Source of the DNA: Cenococcum geophilum 1.58
Taxonomy: Eukaryota > Ascomycota > Dothideomycetes > Gloniales > Gloniaceae
Length of the DNA stretch: 64,000 nt
Assembly (NCBI GenBank): GCA_001692895.1
Contig: KV748245.1
Location: forward strand, 62,001 to 126,000
Direction: 5' to 3'
The number at the start of each line of letters is the position of its first letter. The stretch's first letter is position 1. A program made the position numbers and the translations under genes. This document shows positions 1 through 10,479 of the stretch, piece by piece. The notes beneath the pieces were generated by a model. The model was not told where the DNA came from and made no database searches. It saw only the letters and a list, made by a program, of their open reading frames with translations.

Positions 1-1130
1 ACCTTAATTGCTAAGTTAATATTACCATATCCATAAATTTCTGCCCTAAAATCTCTAGCTGTTAATATAGATATACTTAGCTTAAAGTTACGGAAGTATC
101 TAATATTGTTATAAAAGTAGGTATCTGCTATAGTGTTATACCCCTAGGCATTAATTAAAAATAGATCTAGATAATCCTACGATAATATTAATAATAAAAA
201 GGATATTATTACAGCAGCCGCTATAGCTTGGGGCCTATCTAGATCTTTAATCTTTTTAGTAGTAAATAAAGCTAATATAAACGTCCTTAACCTAGAGCCT
301 TCCCTCTTAATCTGCTTAACCCTTTTATTATAATACTGCTTATTTATTAGGACCTTAAGCCATTCCTAATACCTCCTTAGACACTTATTATTTAGTATAA
401 AGTTTAAACCTTAAAGAGACTAAAATAGTTACTTGTAATTCTTTAACTTATAGGGTAAACTATAAGTAAAGCACTTTACCTTAGGTAATTAAGAAGGTAC
501 TAGGGTAGTAGATGTTATAAAATCTGTAGATAGCTGCTCTAAAAGTATAGCATGGGCGTTATATTCTGTATTTAGATACTTATAGAGGAGGTTAAATTCC
601 TTAATTATTGTCGCCATTTTAGGCTTCTCTAACCTCTTTACTACCTTTTAAATGAAGGCATAATATAGAGCTGGATAGATCTCCTTATAGTTCTAGATAA
701 AGGCTTATATAACGCTGCCTTCTATTACCTCTATTAACCCTTTCTTTAGCTCTTCGCCGTTCTATATAATAGTAATATAAAGCTAAAGCTAAGATTCTAA
801 AGTTTAACGTTTAGGCCCTTGTTTTTGTTTCTTAAGATTATCTAATACTATTTGCTGTAATGTAGCTTAAGATAGCTTTGCTACCTTTTTAGCTGCCTTA
901 AAATCGAATATAGTGTGGTAAGGTTTTTAAGATATCCTAAAAAGTTGGTACCTATAGTGCTATATAATAGTGCTATAAAGGTATAAAGCTTCTCTTTCCA
1001 CTTTATATAGTCTTGTTATTAGAGCTTATAGAGCTTAAAGAGTATTCTTTATATCTCTAGAGACTGCTAAGTTTATTATCCTTATTAACTTAATAACCTA
1101 GGTATAGCTATTCTAGTAGATAATAAAGTT
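1..1130 (-). pseudogene. RIP-degraded ORF relic, unrecognised protein
   Basis: Read on the minus strand, one frame from about 905 down to the left edge stays coding-like for about 300 codons. It is broken only by TAA and TAG codons at places where Gln would be expected, which is the usual RIP outcome of CpA to TpA. The translation is Lys/Leu/Ile-rich with stretches such as KKVAKL and KRLEKPKMATIIKEF. From about 906 to 1130 the frame is lost. The open part runs past the left edge, so the C-terminus is missing. I recognise no domain. The position next to other mobile-element debris suggests a transposon-encoded protein, but that is inference. Confidence 0.4.
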
Positions 1131-1494
1131 ACTGCTAGAGCTACTATAGGTGCTATAGGAGCTGCTGCTATTAAGGGTATGTTTAGCTTAGTATTTTCCT
1201 TAATTTTATCTTCCGTTTTATTTAGGTTAATATAGTCCTAGATCTTTATAAAACTTGCTTTTTAGTAAATAAATTAAAACCATAAAGGCTAGTCCTTTTA
1301 GGTTAGTAAAAGAGGATTAGTAGAGTCTGTTATTATGGGTGCTATAGTGGCTTTTGTTATTTTCTTAAGGTTATATAAGGAGACGCGCTTACGCGTAAAG
1401 TACGTAATATTTCATAACAAACTATACTTAAAGAGGCTTAATGGTATTTGTTTAGCTACTAAGATCTCCTTAATACTTAGAAGGTTACCGGGCT
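1131..1494. other. AT-rich spacer in mobile-element debris
   Basis: No coding frame or motif is recognisable. The sequence is TpA-rich and CpA-poor like its surroundings. It runs up to the terminal inverted repeat of the minisatellite element and probably continues on that element's other side at 3505, since the two flanks meet at a TA dinucleotide. Confidence 0.4.
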
Positions 1495-1597
1495 TACGTT
1501 AGGAAAAAATTTACTAGCATTTTTACAGTATTTAGCAGCATTTGGCGGCTAAATACGCATTCCGCGCACTATAACGTATAGCGTATAATATTAACTA

Positions 1598-1776
1598 AGG
1601 TGCGGTATACTGCTATATTTAATAATATAGTGCGGCATACTGCTATATACTACTGTATTTAATAATATAGTGCGGTATAGTGCTATATACTACTATATTT
1701 AATAATACAGTATAGTATACTACTATATTTAATAATATAGTGCGGCATACTGCTATATTTAATAATACAGTGCAGC
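1598..1776. repeat. Tandem repeat, roughly 40-bp unit
   Basis: Imperfect copies of a unit containing ATATTTAATAATATAGTGCG are joined head to tail. The pieces GTGCGGTATACTGC and TACTACTATATT recur. It is the first array inside the left end of the minisatellite element. Confidence 0.7.
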
Positions 1777-1780
1777 TAAT

Positions 1781-2012
1781 CACGCATTTTATACTTAATG
1801 CGCAATTAATATATAATGCCCTCCTTACGCATTCTATATATAATGCCCTTCTTACACATTTTATATATAATGCCCTCCTTACACATTCTATATATAATGC
1901 CCTTCTTACACATTCTATATATAATGCCCTCCTTACACATTCTGTATATAATGCCCTTTTTATATATTTTATATATAATGCCCTTCTTACGCATTCTATA
2001 TATCTTACTCAC
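1781..2012. repeat. Minisatellite, 30-bp unit
   Basis: About seven head-to-tail copies of a 30-bp unit built around TATATAATGCCCTCCTTACA. Because 30 is a multiple of three, frames stay open on both strands and give artificial short repetitive ORFs. They show no other sign of coding. Confidence 0.85.
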
Positions 2013-2109
2013 TTTAAGTAATAAATAAGTATTACTTTTCCTACGCAGTTAGTGCAAAATAAATTATATTATTTTAGATAATTTAATATAATATAGTAAC
2101 GGTTTTCTT

Positions 2110-2292
2110 CTACCTGCCTACCTACTAACCTACCTACCTGCCTGCCTGCCTGCCTGCCTGCCTACCTGCCTGCCTGCCTACCTACCTATCTACCTACCTA
2201 CCTACCTGTCTGTCTGTCTGTCTATACTTACCTATTTATACCTACCTATCTATACCTACCTATCTATACCTACCTATCTGTGCCTACCTATC
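2110..2292. repeat. Tetranucleotide tract (TACC/TGCC/TGTC)
   Basis: Runs of CCTGCCTACC-type tetranucleotides change into TGTC and then TATACC variants. The reverse-complement tract at 58440-58550 occupies the matching place in the second copy of the element. Confidence 0.9.
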
Positions 2293-2349
2293 TATATTAC
2301 CTTGATTTAATTAATTAATTAAATCGTTTATCGTATTCGCTGGCTGGTT

Positions 2350-2650
2350 ATTTAAACGGTTGTTGTGTGGCTCTGGCAACAGTCGTATAGCGATAACGAC
2401 GGTCGTCTAGCTCTGGCAACGGTTATCTGGCTCCGGCGACGGTCGTCTAGCTCTAACAACGGTCGTCTGGCTCTGACGGTCGTCCAGCTCTAGCGACGGT
2501 CATCTAGCTCCGGCGGCGGTCGTCTAGCTCTAATAACGATCATCTAGCTCTAGCGACGGTTATCTAGCTCCGGCAACGGTCGTCTAGCTTTAACGACGGT
2601 TGTCTGGCTCTGACGGTCGTCTAGCTCCGGCGATAGTTGTCTACTAGCTA
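2350..2650. repeat. Minisatellite, about 20-bp CGGTCGTC unit
   Basis: Head-to-tail units of the type ACGGTCGTCTAGCTCTGGCA vary by C/T and A/G transitions. The same unit, reversed, forms the array at 42705-42978 and 58276-58400. Confidence 0.85.
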
Positions 2651-2784
2651 TCGTTCTAGTGTCTTCCTAGGTAGGGAGAATATAAGAAAGGGTAAAAAAT
2701 AAGGTAGCTACCTAGGTGTATATAGGGGGTATACTTAGCAAAGGCACGTGTAGAGGCTATTGGGAATATAGCGGGGACCTAATA

Positions 2785-3270
2785 CGGAGCTTCGTGTAGA
2801 GCCTCCGTATACAGAGCTTTATATAAAGCCTCTATACGCAGAGCTTCGCGCAGAGCCTTATATAGAGCCTTTATATATAGAGCTTTATATAGAGCCTTGT
2901 ATAGAGCCTTATGTAAAGCTTTATATAGAGCTTTATATAGAGCTTTATATAGAACTTTGTGCAGAGCTTTATATAGAACTTTATATAGAGCTTTGTATAG
3001 AGCTTTATATAGAACTTTATATAGAGCTTTGTATAGAGCTTTATATAGAGCCTTATATAGAACTTCGTATAAAGCCTTATATAAAACTTCATGTAGAGCC
3101 TTATATAGAACTTTATATAGAGCCTTATATAGAACTTCGTGTAAAGCCTTATATAAAACTTCGTATAGAGTCTTATATAGAACTTCGTATAGAGCCTTAT
3201 ATAGAGCTTTATATAGAGCTTTATATAGAGCTTTATGTAGAACTTTGTATAGAGCTTTATATAGAACTTT
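2785..3270. repeat. Minisatellite, 12-bp GAGCTTTATATA unit
   Basis: About 40 copies of a 12-bp unit with GAGCTTTATATA as the commonest form. On the minus strand each unit reads TATATAAAGCTC, so the array carries many TATA-box-like strings. The period keeps several frames open, giving repetitive ORFs that I do not count as genes. Confidence 0.85.
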
Positions 3271-3309
3271 AAAAAAAAATACTAGTATCTAATTTTACTT
3301 TTCTACTAT

Positions 3310-3490
3310 TTTAGCATTTTTTAGCATTTAGCAGTTAAATGCTAATACTTAATTATAAATATAGCATTTGGCGGCTAAATACTAGTACTTAGTAATAAAT
3401 GCAGCTAAATATTAATACTTAATTATAAATATAGCTAAATGCTAGTACTTAGTAATAAATGCCGCATTTAGCTGCTAAATGCTAGTAAAT
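3310..3490. repeat. AT-rich terminal tandem repeats
   Basis: Alternating units around GCTAAATGCTAGTACTTAGT and CTTAATTATAAATATAGC lead into the right terminal inverted repeat. Confidence 0.65.
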
Positions 3491-3504
3491 CTTTTCCTAA
3501 CGTA

Positions 3505-3699
3505 TAACTTTTAGCTAGGTAGGTATTACGAATAATATAAGCTAGCTAGTAAGTAGAGACATAGAATTATATAAGTAATTTCCTTTATTTAAGGTGGCTC
3601 TAAGAGCCCTAATATATATAAGATAATTAACCCCCTTTAGGGGTCTTTAGAGAGTAATAATATACATTTAAACTAATATCGAACAGCACCCGTCGCACC
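3505..3699. other. AT-rich spacer
   Basis: No gene or repeat is recognised. It joins the minisatellite element to the tyrosine recombinase relic. Confidence 0.4.
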
Positions 3700-4822
3700 T
3701 TTATAGTAGGGCTACCTCTATAGCTAATAACTACTAAAGATAATAAGTTTTTAATAGATGCCGTAAACCTAACGGACTACTTATAACCGCCTATAAACTT
3801 TAAAGATAATATTAACGCGCTCCTTTTCTAGAACGGCCTTACGCTAGTAACCTATAAGAACTATTCCTTAGTAGTTAATAGCTAGGAGTTATACTACGCA
3901 CTTAAAGAAGTCTCCCCTTACCTAGCTAAGCCGTATAAACTAGGCGAATAGATTACCTACTATATATTTAGTACTTCTTAGCTATAAATAGGTAGGCTTA
4001 AGGCTAAAACCTTATAAGCCTACGTCTCCGTAATTTACTTACGCTATATAGATTATAGTATTTAAGGATCCTATAGTACACTAATTATTTACTAGAGTAG
4101 CCGCTATCTCTCCCTTAGTAAAAAAAGATAAATAACCTATTACTAAGGATATTTTAGCCTAGATAGTAATATACGGCCTATTACTACTAGATATTAATAC
4201 TAATGCCGTATTTACCCTTATATTTACTAGATTTTTATAAATAGGTAAGATTATATATATTATAGCGAAGCTTAAGAACCAAACGACCTTCTTAGTAAAA
4301 AAGGCCACCTAATACAATATTACCTTTACGCCTAATAGGATAATATTTCGCCTTAAATAAAGTAAAGCTAATAAGCAACACTAGGGCGTTAATATCGCTA
4401 TTATAGCGGTAGGCGGCCTATTATACCTAGTTACTACTATAATAAAGCTATTTAATAGGGACCCTTAACCCCTTAACTTTCCCTTATTTAATCTTAATAG
4501 TAAACTCTTTACCTCTTTAGGGGTTCGCAAGATCCTTTCCTTCCGTTTAGTAGCTACTAGGATTAACTTAAGTAGTTACTTAAACTACTTCTTCTACTAG
4601 GGCGCTACCTAGTTTGCTAAAGATTTAGGGTGTTTATATTAGCAAATTTAGCAGCTAGGTTAATAGTTATTAGAAGCCTTTCGCCTATATATTAAAACTA
4701 AAACCACTAACCTCTGTCGCCTTAACTCTTACTTTTAGCGTAGTATACCGCTCTTAGCGTAAGAATTACTAGGTAATAGGTTAAGATATTAAAAGGGCTG
4801 CTAAGGCGCTAGTAGTAAGCGA
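3700..4822 (+). pseudogene. Crypton-like tyrosine recombinase, RIP-inactivated
   Basis: Tyrosine recombinases of this type cut and rejoin DNA through a Tyr nucleophile and mobilise Crypton-like elements. The translation, ignoring stops at Gln positions, keeps the family order. It has a helical N-terminal region with SLSKKRQITYY-type text, then PITKDILAQIV, then FTLIFTRFL.IGKI. The C-terminal catalytic block ends in I.QLG....EAFRLYI. In this family that block contains a His-x-x-Arg box followed about 30 residues later by the catalytic Tyr of RLYI. Here the box reads NYFFY, so the His is Tyr (CAC to TAC) and the Arg positions are lost or turned into stops, while the RLYI Tyr remains. Many in-frame stops make the gene dead. 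The exact start is unclear. The assignment to Crypton rather than another recombinase group is by motif only. Confidence 0.7.
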
Positions 4823-4871
4823 GCTAATAGCGATTTTCTATACCGGGTATAGAAAATCCTAATTGGTTAGC
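4823..4871. other. Long palindrome (hairpin), copy 1
   Basis: GCTAA and TTAGC bracket a near-perfect inverted repeat with arms GATTTTCTATACC and GGTATAGAAAATC and a one-base centre. A sister sequence sits in an unrelated context at 10434-10477, which makes a mobile or terminal hairpin likely. Its position just after the recombinase relic may mean that it ends that element. Confidence 0.65.
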
Positions 4872-4884
4872 TTATAACTTAGGG

Positions 4885-5030
4885 TTGGCAGAATATGGCA
4901 GAATATAATAATATAACAGAATTTGGCAGAATGCAATAATATAGTAGAATTTGGCAGAATGCGATAAGGTGGCAGAATTTGGTAGAATATAATAATATAG
5001 CAGAATATAGCAGAATACAGTAATATCTTA
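4885..5030. repeat. Minisatellite with GGCAGAAT core
   Basis: Irregular tandem copies of GGCAGAATTT and GGCAGAATAT are separated by ATAATATA. The spacing varies from about 10 to 30 bp. Confidence 0.6.
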
Positions 5031-6459
5031 TTAGGCGTAGGAGCTTCGCTTAGGGACATCTGGCCGCTTTAGGGCAAATCCTTAGTAGATTTAAGTGCTA
5101 GGAACTAGTAAAACTGCTAAAAACTAGCCCTAGAGCGACCTTATCCCTTGTAACGCCGATTTACATCTATCTATTATCGATAAGAACCGACCAATAGAAT
5201 CAATTAAATTAGCTACCCATGATAAGAAATATAAGGTTGGTAATATCTATCAATTGCTATATAGAAGCTCTATATAGACTTAATCCTTAGAGTTAAGTCG
5301 CTTAATATAAGGTAGCCGGCACTTATCCTGCCATAGGCGTGCCCAGGGGTCTCTTCCTTTTATATATCCTCGCGCTATTACTTTGCAAATGTATTTATCC
5401 ACTCCGCCAGCTGATCCATAACTTTATTAGTGAAAAATTAATTAAATATAGCAAAAGGATTGCTCTGTTCAATGCCGGGGAGTAGATTTAACTTACTATA
5501 GTCGTCAAAATCGACAATGTGGAAAGGACTAAGATTAGGCAGCGGCCAGGGCTTTAGGGGGATTCTTTTACGATACAATTCGGTTAAACATTATATTGAG
5601 TCAACTTAACAAGGTCTATATCGTTAGAAGTACATTTAGAAGACGTGGTTAATTGTAATATATTGATCAAATCTATATACACTATACGCGTTGTTTTAAT
5701 TCTGGTGTTCGCGCACGGACTACTTACTAGATAGACGCCGGCGTTGTAAGGGATAGCCCTACGCCTCCCAATTATACAAAAATTAAATATCCCTTTACGT
5801 AACTGCGATAGATAGATACTAGCGTTTATATATTGCTTAGTAGTATCTACCTTAGCAACGCGTAATGCTAAGACCTCCTATAATATTCGTAAATATTAAA
5901 CGCAGTTACTACGTGGCTAATTCGCTTTCCCTACCCGCTATCCCTTATACTTAGTATGCGTTATATATAGATAGCGCTTTAAGGTAATTCTTTAGTAGGT
6001 GCTAGGAACTAGCAAAACCACTAAAAACTAGCCTTAGTGCGACCACTATAGTTAGATAGTCTTGCAGCTATAGGCTTGCGGTTAGGGATATCTGGCCGCT
6101 TTAGGGCAAATCCTTAGCAGATTTAAGTGCTAGGAACTAGCAAAACTATTAAGAACTAGCCCTAGAGCGACCTTATAGCCCTACGCCTCCCAATTATACA
6201 AAAATTAAATATCCCCTCACGTGACTGCGATAGATAGATGGGTACTTTAATATTAAGCATCTTAAACTCTTTACATATATTAATATTTCCTATAATTCTA
6301 TATAAATTGTGTACTATAGTCACTCTTAAATACCTAAGATCTTTACTCTATAAAACTAGGTTTATATCGTGTTATTTATATTAGTTTCGTAAAGAGCCTT
6401 ATTTTATTACGTAATAGAACTGCTTTACTATAGCGCTACTACTAACCTTATACCACTAT
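5031..6459. other. Duplicated non-coding blocks, no gene seen
   Basis: Two blocks occur twice. The block at 5051-5143 returns at 6083-6175, with a partial third copy at 5993-6043 around GTGCTAGGAACTAG. The block at 5753-5816 returns at 6175-6238 around CCTACGCCTCCCAATTATAC. Parts (for example 5330-5440) are less AT-rich than the neighbourhood. The repeats look like remains of nested or duplicated non-autonomous elements. I see no coding frame. Confidence 0.5.
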
Positions 6460-6882
6460 TGTAACGGAACCTTATAGTAGGAACTATAATAGGCTTATTA
6501 TTAAGCTAGGTGTATAGGTAAGCAAGTTAAAGTTAACAACGTAATAATAACTAGTGGAGTGGTTACCTAATAGATTAACTCTAATTATATTCTAAGAATT
6601 ACTATAAGGAAGGAACTATCTAAGTAGGGACTATAGTCCTTTAAATACATAATTAAACTCCTATAAAATCCTTTTTATATATAATATACGTGTGCTTTAT
6701 CTGCTTTATTACGGATTATATAAATTATATAGATTATATAGATTACCCCATATAACCTTAGTTACTATTCCTCGTTATATAGCTCTATTAGCTCCATCCT
6801 AAACTATGCCTAAATTAACTAACTAGCTTCTTCTAACTCTTCCCTAAGTAGTTATAACATTGTACTTAAAGCGTCCGTAATA
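6460..6882 (-). repeat. 3' LTR of Gypsy copy A
   Basis: It has the same length as the right LTR and differs from it by scattered transitions. The terminal CA is now TA. Confidence 0.88.
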
Positions 6883-7478
6883 CTATCTCCCTCCTTTTTA
6901 TCTTTATCCTTAAAGATCCTAAATATCTCTAGGTTATTTACTAGAGGTATAATATCTATCTAATTAATTTGGTTAATATTATTACTTATTATACCTAAAG
7001 CAATTTCTTCTTCTTTGACTGCTCGTCGCATTCGTACCGTCGCTACAATATTGTCTCTTAGTAAGATTATACTATCTCCGTATTCTTACTGTTTAAAAAA
7101 GGGGTTGGTTTATATTACGTTGGCGAACCTATCTTTATAATAACCGTCCTCTTACTTAAAGTATACTAAAGCGAATATTTATTCGTCCTATAATATTCGC
7201 TTTATCTCTAATACTAAATATATATAACCTATTACTCTTAATAGTCGTCTAGTTCCCTAATTAATTTATCTTAGGGTCTTATATTTAATCTATTACTACG
7301 CGGCTAGATAATAAACTGTCTATTGCGTTGGCAGAGTTATATTATTCTCGTGATATAGAACGGGAGGCTGCCGATACTTAGCAACGGGCCCTTAAGTCTC
7401 GTCTTGCGGCGTTCGCTCGGTTAATCCGTCTTAAGAAGGTCTGTAAGAAGGTCCGTTTTAAGAAGTAGAAACTTATAG

Positions 7479-7731
7479 TGTGGTGGGGTAAAATAGGCCA
7501 CTACTTAGTGCCTTGGCATTTTCCTGTATATATCGAGCCTTCGGCTTCTCTCCTTCTCTCGATCACGACCGACCGGGAATACATTCTTTCCTTTCTTCTT
7601 ACTGACTGCTTTCCTACTGATTGATTACGACTGACTGACCGACCGACCGACCGACCGACCGACCGACCGACCGACAGACAGACAGACGGCACTGTGACTT
7701 TCCTATCTGAGAGTGGTTGTACCCTCCCACA
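7479..7731 (+). repeat. 5' LTR of element D
   Basis: It contains a GACC tetranucleotide microsatellite (about 7628-7672) followed by GACA units. The right LTR has the same tract. Confidence 0.85.
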
Positions 7732-8089
7732 TATTTTATGGCATTCCACGTAGGGACAACGGCAAGCTCTTTGGATTAGAAGTCTGGCATTCTATACACA
7801 ACTATATATACAGGAGATACGCAGGAATATACCAGCTGTAGAAGAACGACCAGCTGCAGAAGAACCGCCAGCCAGATAGACGAGACGAAAGCAGAGAACC
7901 AGGCAGTATCGGACAGCAAGGGGAACCAGGTAGTCCCTAAACAGAAAGACAGCGGAAAAGACGGACATTAGACTCGACGCATAGGCCAAAGAGTGGCAAA
8001 AAGAGTGTCTTGGAAAGTTATAAGTAAGGACGTTAGGCGAACCAGTGAGCCAATTAGACAACTTCGACGGCGGCCGATATTTCTTTTAC
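7732..8089. other. 5' leader of element D
   Basis: This is purine-rich non-coding sequence between the LTR and the gag relic, containing AGCTGTAGAAGAACGACCAG and the similar AGCTGCAGAAGAACCGCCAG next to each other. I do not recognise the primer-binding tRNA. Confidence 0.4.
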
Positions 8090-10250
8090 CTGCGTACGAG
8101 CATGGCTAGAGCTTTATTAAAAACGTAGAGATGATAAGCCAAGGACTAATTAATCAGATGGAAACGAGATCTAAGGCATCTGGCGGTAGAGGAAGTTAGC
8201 GCTAGCCTTTAGAAATAGAAGAGAGAATACCAAGCAAGGTCGCAAGCACACGAGATCGGGTCTCTCCTTAAAAGCTTCCTATTTTGGCTTAGCTTTATCT
8301 TCTTTTAAGTTATCCGGATTATATTAGCGGCGGCTCTGGAGGCGTTCTATAAAGAAGTAGATGCAAGCGGAAGCCTAAGGCGTAGCAGTACCCTACCGCG
8401 CGGAGTAACGGTAGGCTAAAATAGACGGACGTATCGAGACCCAGCAGTAGTAGAAGATGGCGATTCTGTGCTCTTCTAGGAAGACCAACCTCTAGGCGTT
8501 AAGAAGCAGCCAGAAGGAACCGAAGCCTATATTTCTTTTACTGAGTATAAACTAACACCAGGACAGCTATCTAGGATACTATTACCTTAGGTGGTAATGC
8601 AAGCAGACCTACCGCAGCATTTACCCGCGATACCTAGGACTGACCCTCTACAGATAAAGGATAAGAACCGTGAGGACCGCCTGTAAGCTCCTAAGGAAGC
8701 GCTAAATGCACGTAACTAGCGGTTAACGACTTAAGATAAGGTCTACGTTATAGTCCAGCCTATGCCAGCCCCAGAAACTATTGGAACTCCGTACTTTATA
8801 GGGCAGGACGTGTTATAGTTTATTAAGTAGTACAAACGGCTATACGTCTAATACTACGTAATAAGTAAGGAGAAGCACTAGGGCCTTCTGGAGTACTGCG
8901 ATTACTAGATAGGGATGTGGATCTAAAGCTTGCCTAAATTTATAGCTGGTGACTGGATGGAGCTTATAAGAAAGCTTAGGGCAGAATACTAAGGAAGTAA
9001 CTAATTTCAATAAATGGAAACGGTAGAATTCTTAGAAGCCTATGTATAGCAGTATAGGGACAATTCGCCAAACAGTATACGCAAGTACTGTAGACAGTTC
9101 GTATTAATCTCTTAAAAGGCTACTAAAGCTAGTAATTTGGACAATGGTTAGCAAGGATACTGGTTTGTAAAAGGACTTCCGCTTAAATATTAAAAATACG
9201 CTATGGCTAAAACGGGAGCTAACCCAGATAGATAAAAGTCCTTTAACTTCTATTAGCTATAAAAAGCCATAGAGAATAGACTTAGTTTATATAAGGGCGT
9301 AGATTATCTATTAAAAATGGACCCCAAGGAGCAGAGCCTTCGTTAGCTAGTTAAACAATTCTGTAATTAGCAGCTAGTTTAAAGGGATAAGGTTAACCGT
9401 AATAGAGAAGGAAGACTTCTTAACCTAGTTAGACCAGGTATACACGGAGGAGCCCTAGTGTAGTAGCAGTCGCCTACTACGAATTAAGCTACAGTTTAAA
9501 GCCTAGTATAAGGATATGGCCTGGCACTAGGATACGAAGACTAGCAGAATAGCACCCGACCTCCGTAAGACTCTTAATATTTACAGGACTTCCGATATCC
9601 GTAAGGTTTTACCGCCTTTGGACTGCCGTAATAGGACGTATGGGGTACACGAGGACAAGGCCGACGGACCTGTTTTGGATGCGGAGGGAGTTACTATTTT
9701 ATTAAGCACAAATATTAAGGCTTAAAGGATCTTATTTAGCAAGGACTTATACATCTATCCAATTAAGGAAGACTGGTAGCCGGGATATGCGATTAACCTA
9801 GACCTAAACTCCCGTGGCTCGGCAATAAAGGACAACTAAAAGGTATTAAGAACTGGCTCCGTACATACTAAAGAGCAGACCTAGACAGACTAAAGAAAGA
9901 ATAAACGCAGCAGCGGGCCTTCTATGACGGAGTAGTGCTAAAGATCAATGACAAGAAAAGTATAAACTGGGGGGACTACTATTAGAATTGCCTAACCCTT
10001 AAAGACAGCCGTGCAACTAGGACAGCTGTAAAGCCGTAGGAGAACAATGTAAGACCAGGAGATTACGTCAAGATTAGGTCACGGCCTACGGATAAGGCAG
10101 CTGAAGCTAGGGAAGACTATTATCAAGTGGTACCTATAGACGGATCGTCCGACCCTCGGCCGCGACCTTAGAAACGACCGTGCAACTAGGCTCCGCAGCA
10201 AGCACCGCAGCAGGCTCCGCAGCAGGCTCCGCCGCAGGTGTAGGATTTTC
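8090..10250 (+). pseudogene. Gag-like polyprotein relic of element D
   Basis: Gag forms the retrotransposon particle and binds RNA. With TAG and TAA stops read through as Gln, a long plus-strand frame shows typical capsid text such as YFIGQDVLQFI, YCDYQIGMW and RQFVLIS (about 8780-9120). Near 9670-9715 it shows a zinc-knuckle relic TCFGCGG....FIKHKY, in which the second half of the C-x2-C-x4-H-x4-C pattern has decayed to Tyr and other residues. The tail is a Pro/Gln/Ala repeat (APQQ). No pol domain follows. Frame changes may occur, and the boundaries are approximate. Confidence 0.55.
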
Positions 10251-10433
10251 GACTAGGGGACAGTCAAGTTCTAAGGTGGGGGAGGGGACGTAGGTAACGG
10301 CCGGTAAAAGATTTCTATTTGTCTGCTTATTTACTATATTTCCTAAAGCTCCTTTCTTGTTTACTTTCTTAATCGCGACGCGTTAACGCGTCCTACTACA
10401 AAGATGTTAGTTCAGCTCACCGCCTGTTACCGA

Positions 10434-10477
10434 GCCAATAGCGATTTTCCATGCCCGGCACGGAAAATCCTAATTGG
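10434..10477. other. Long palindrome (hairpin), copy 2
   Basis: CCAAT and ATTGG bracket GATTTTCC....GGAAAATC. It matches the palindrome at 4823-4871 in arms and flanking bases, apart from substitutions, most of them transitions. Here it lies inside element D, downstream of gag. Confidence 0.65.
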
Positions 10478-10479
10478 TC

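Larger units (their letters stand above)
1497..3502. mobile_element. Non-autonomous TIR element built of minisatellites (copy 1)
   Basis: The ends are inverted repeats: CGTTAGGAAAA, one variable base, then ATTTACTAGCATTT, about 26 bp with a single mismatch. A TA dinucleotide lies on each side (1495-1496 and 3503-3504), as in Tc1/mariner-type insertions. There is no gene inside. The interior is a chain of tandem repeats: an approximately 40-bp unit, a 30-bp unit, a TACC/TGCC tract, a 20-bp CGGTCGTC unit, a 12-bp GAGCTTTATATA unit and AT-rich terminal repeats. A second copy in inverted orientation, with similar end sequences and the same 12-, 20- and 4-bp arrays, lies at 41361-58984. The family name is unknown to me. 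Confidence 0.7.

Noticed and set aside
1740-3490. CRISPR-like array because of regular repeats
   Set aside because: Units are directly adjacent without unique spacers, in a fungal genome. They are minisatellites.
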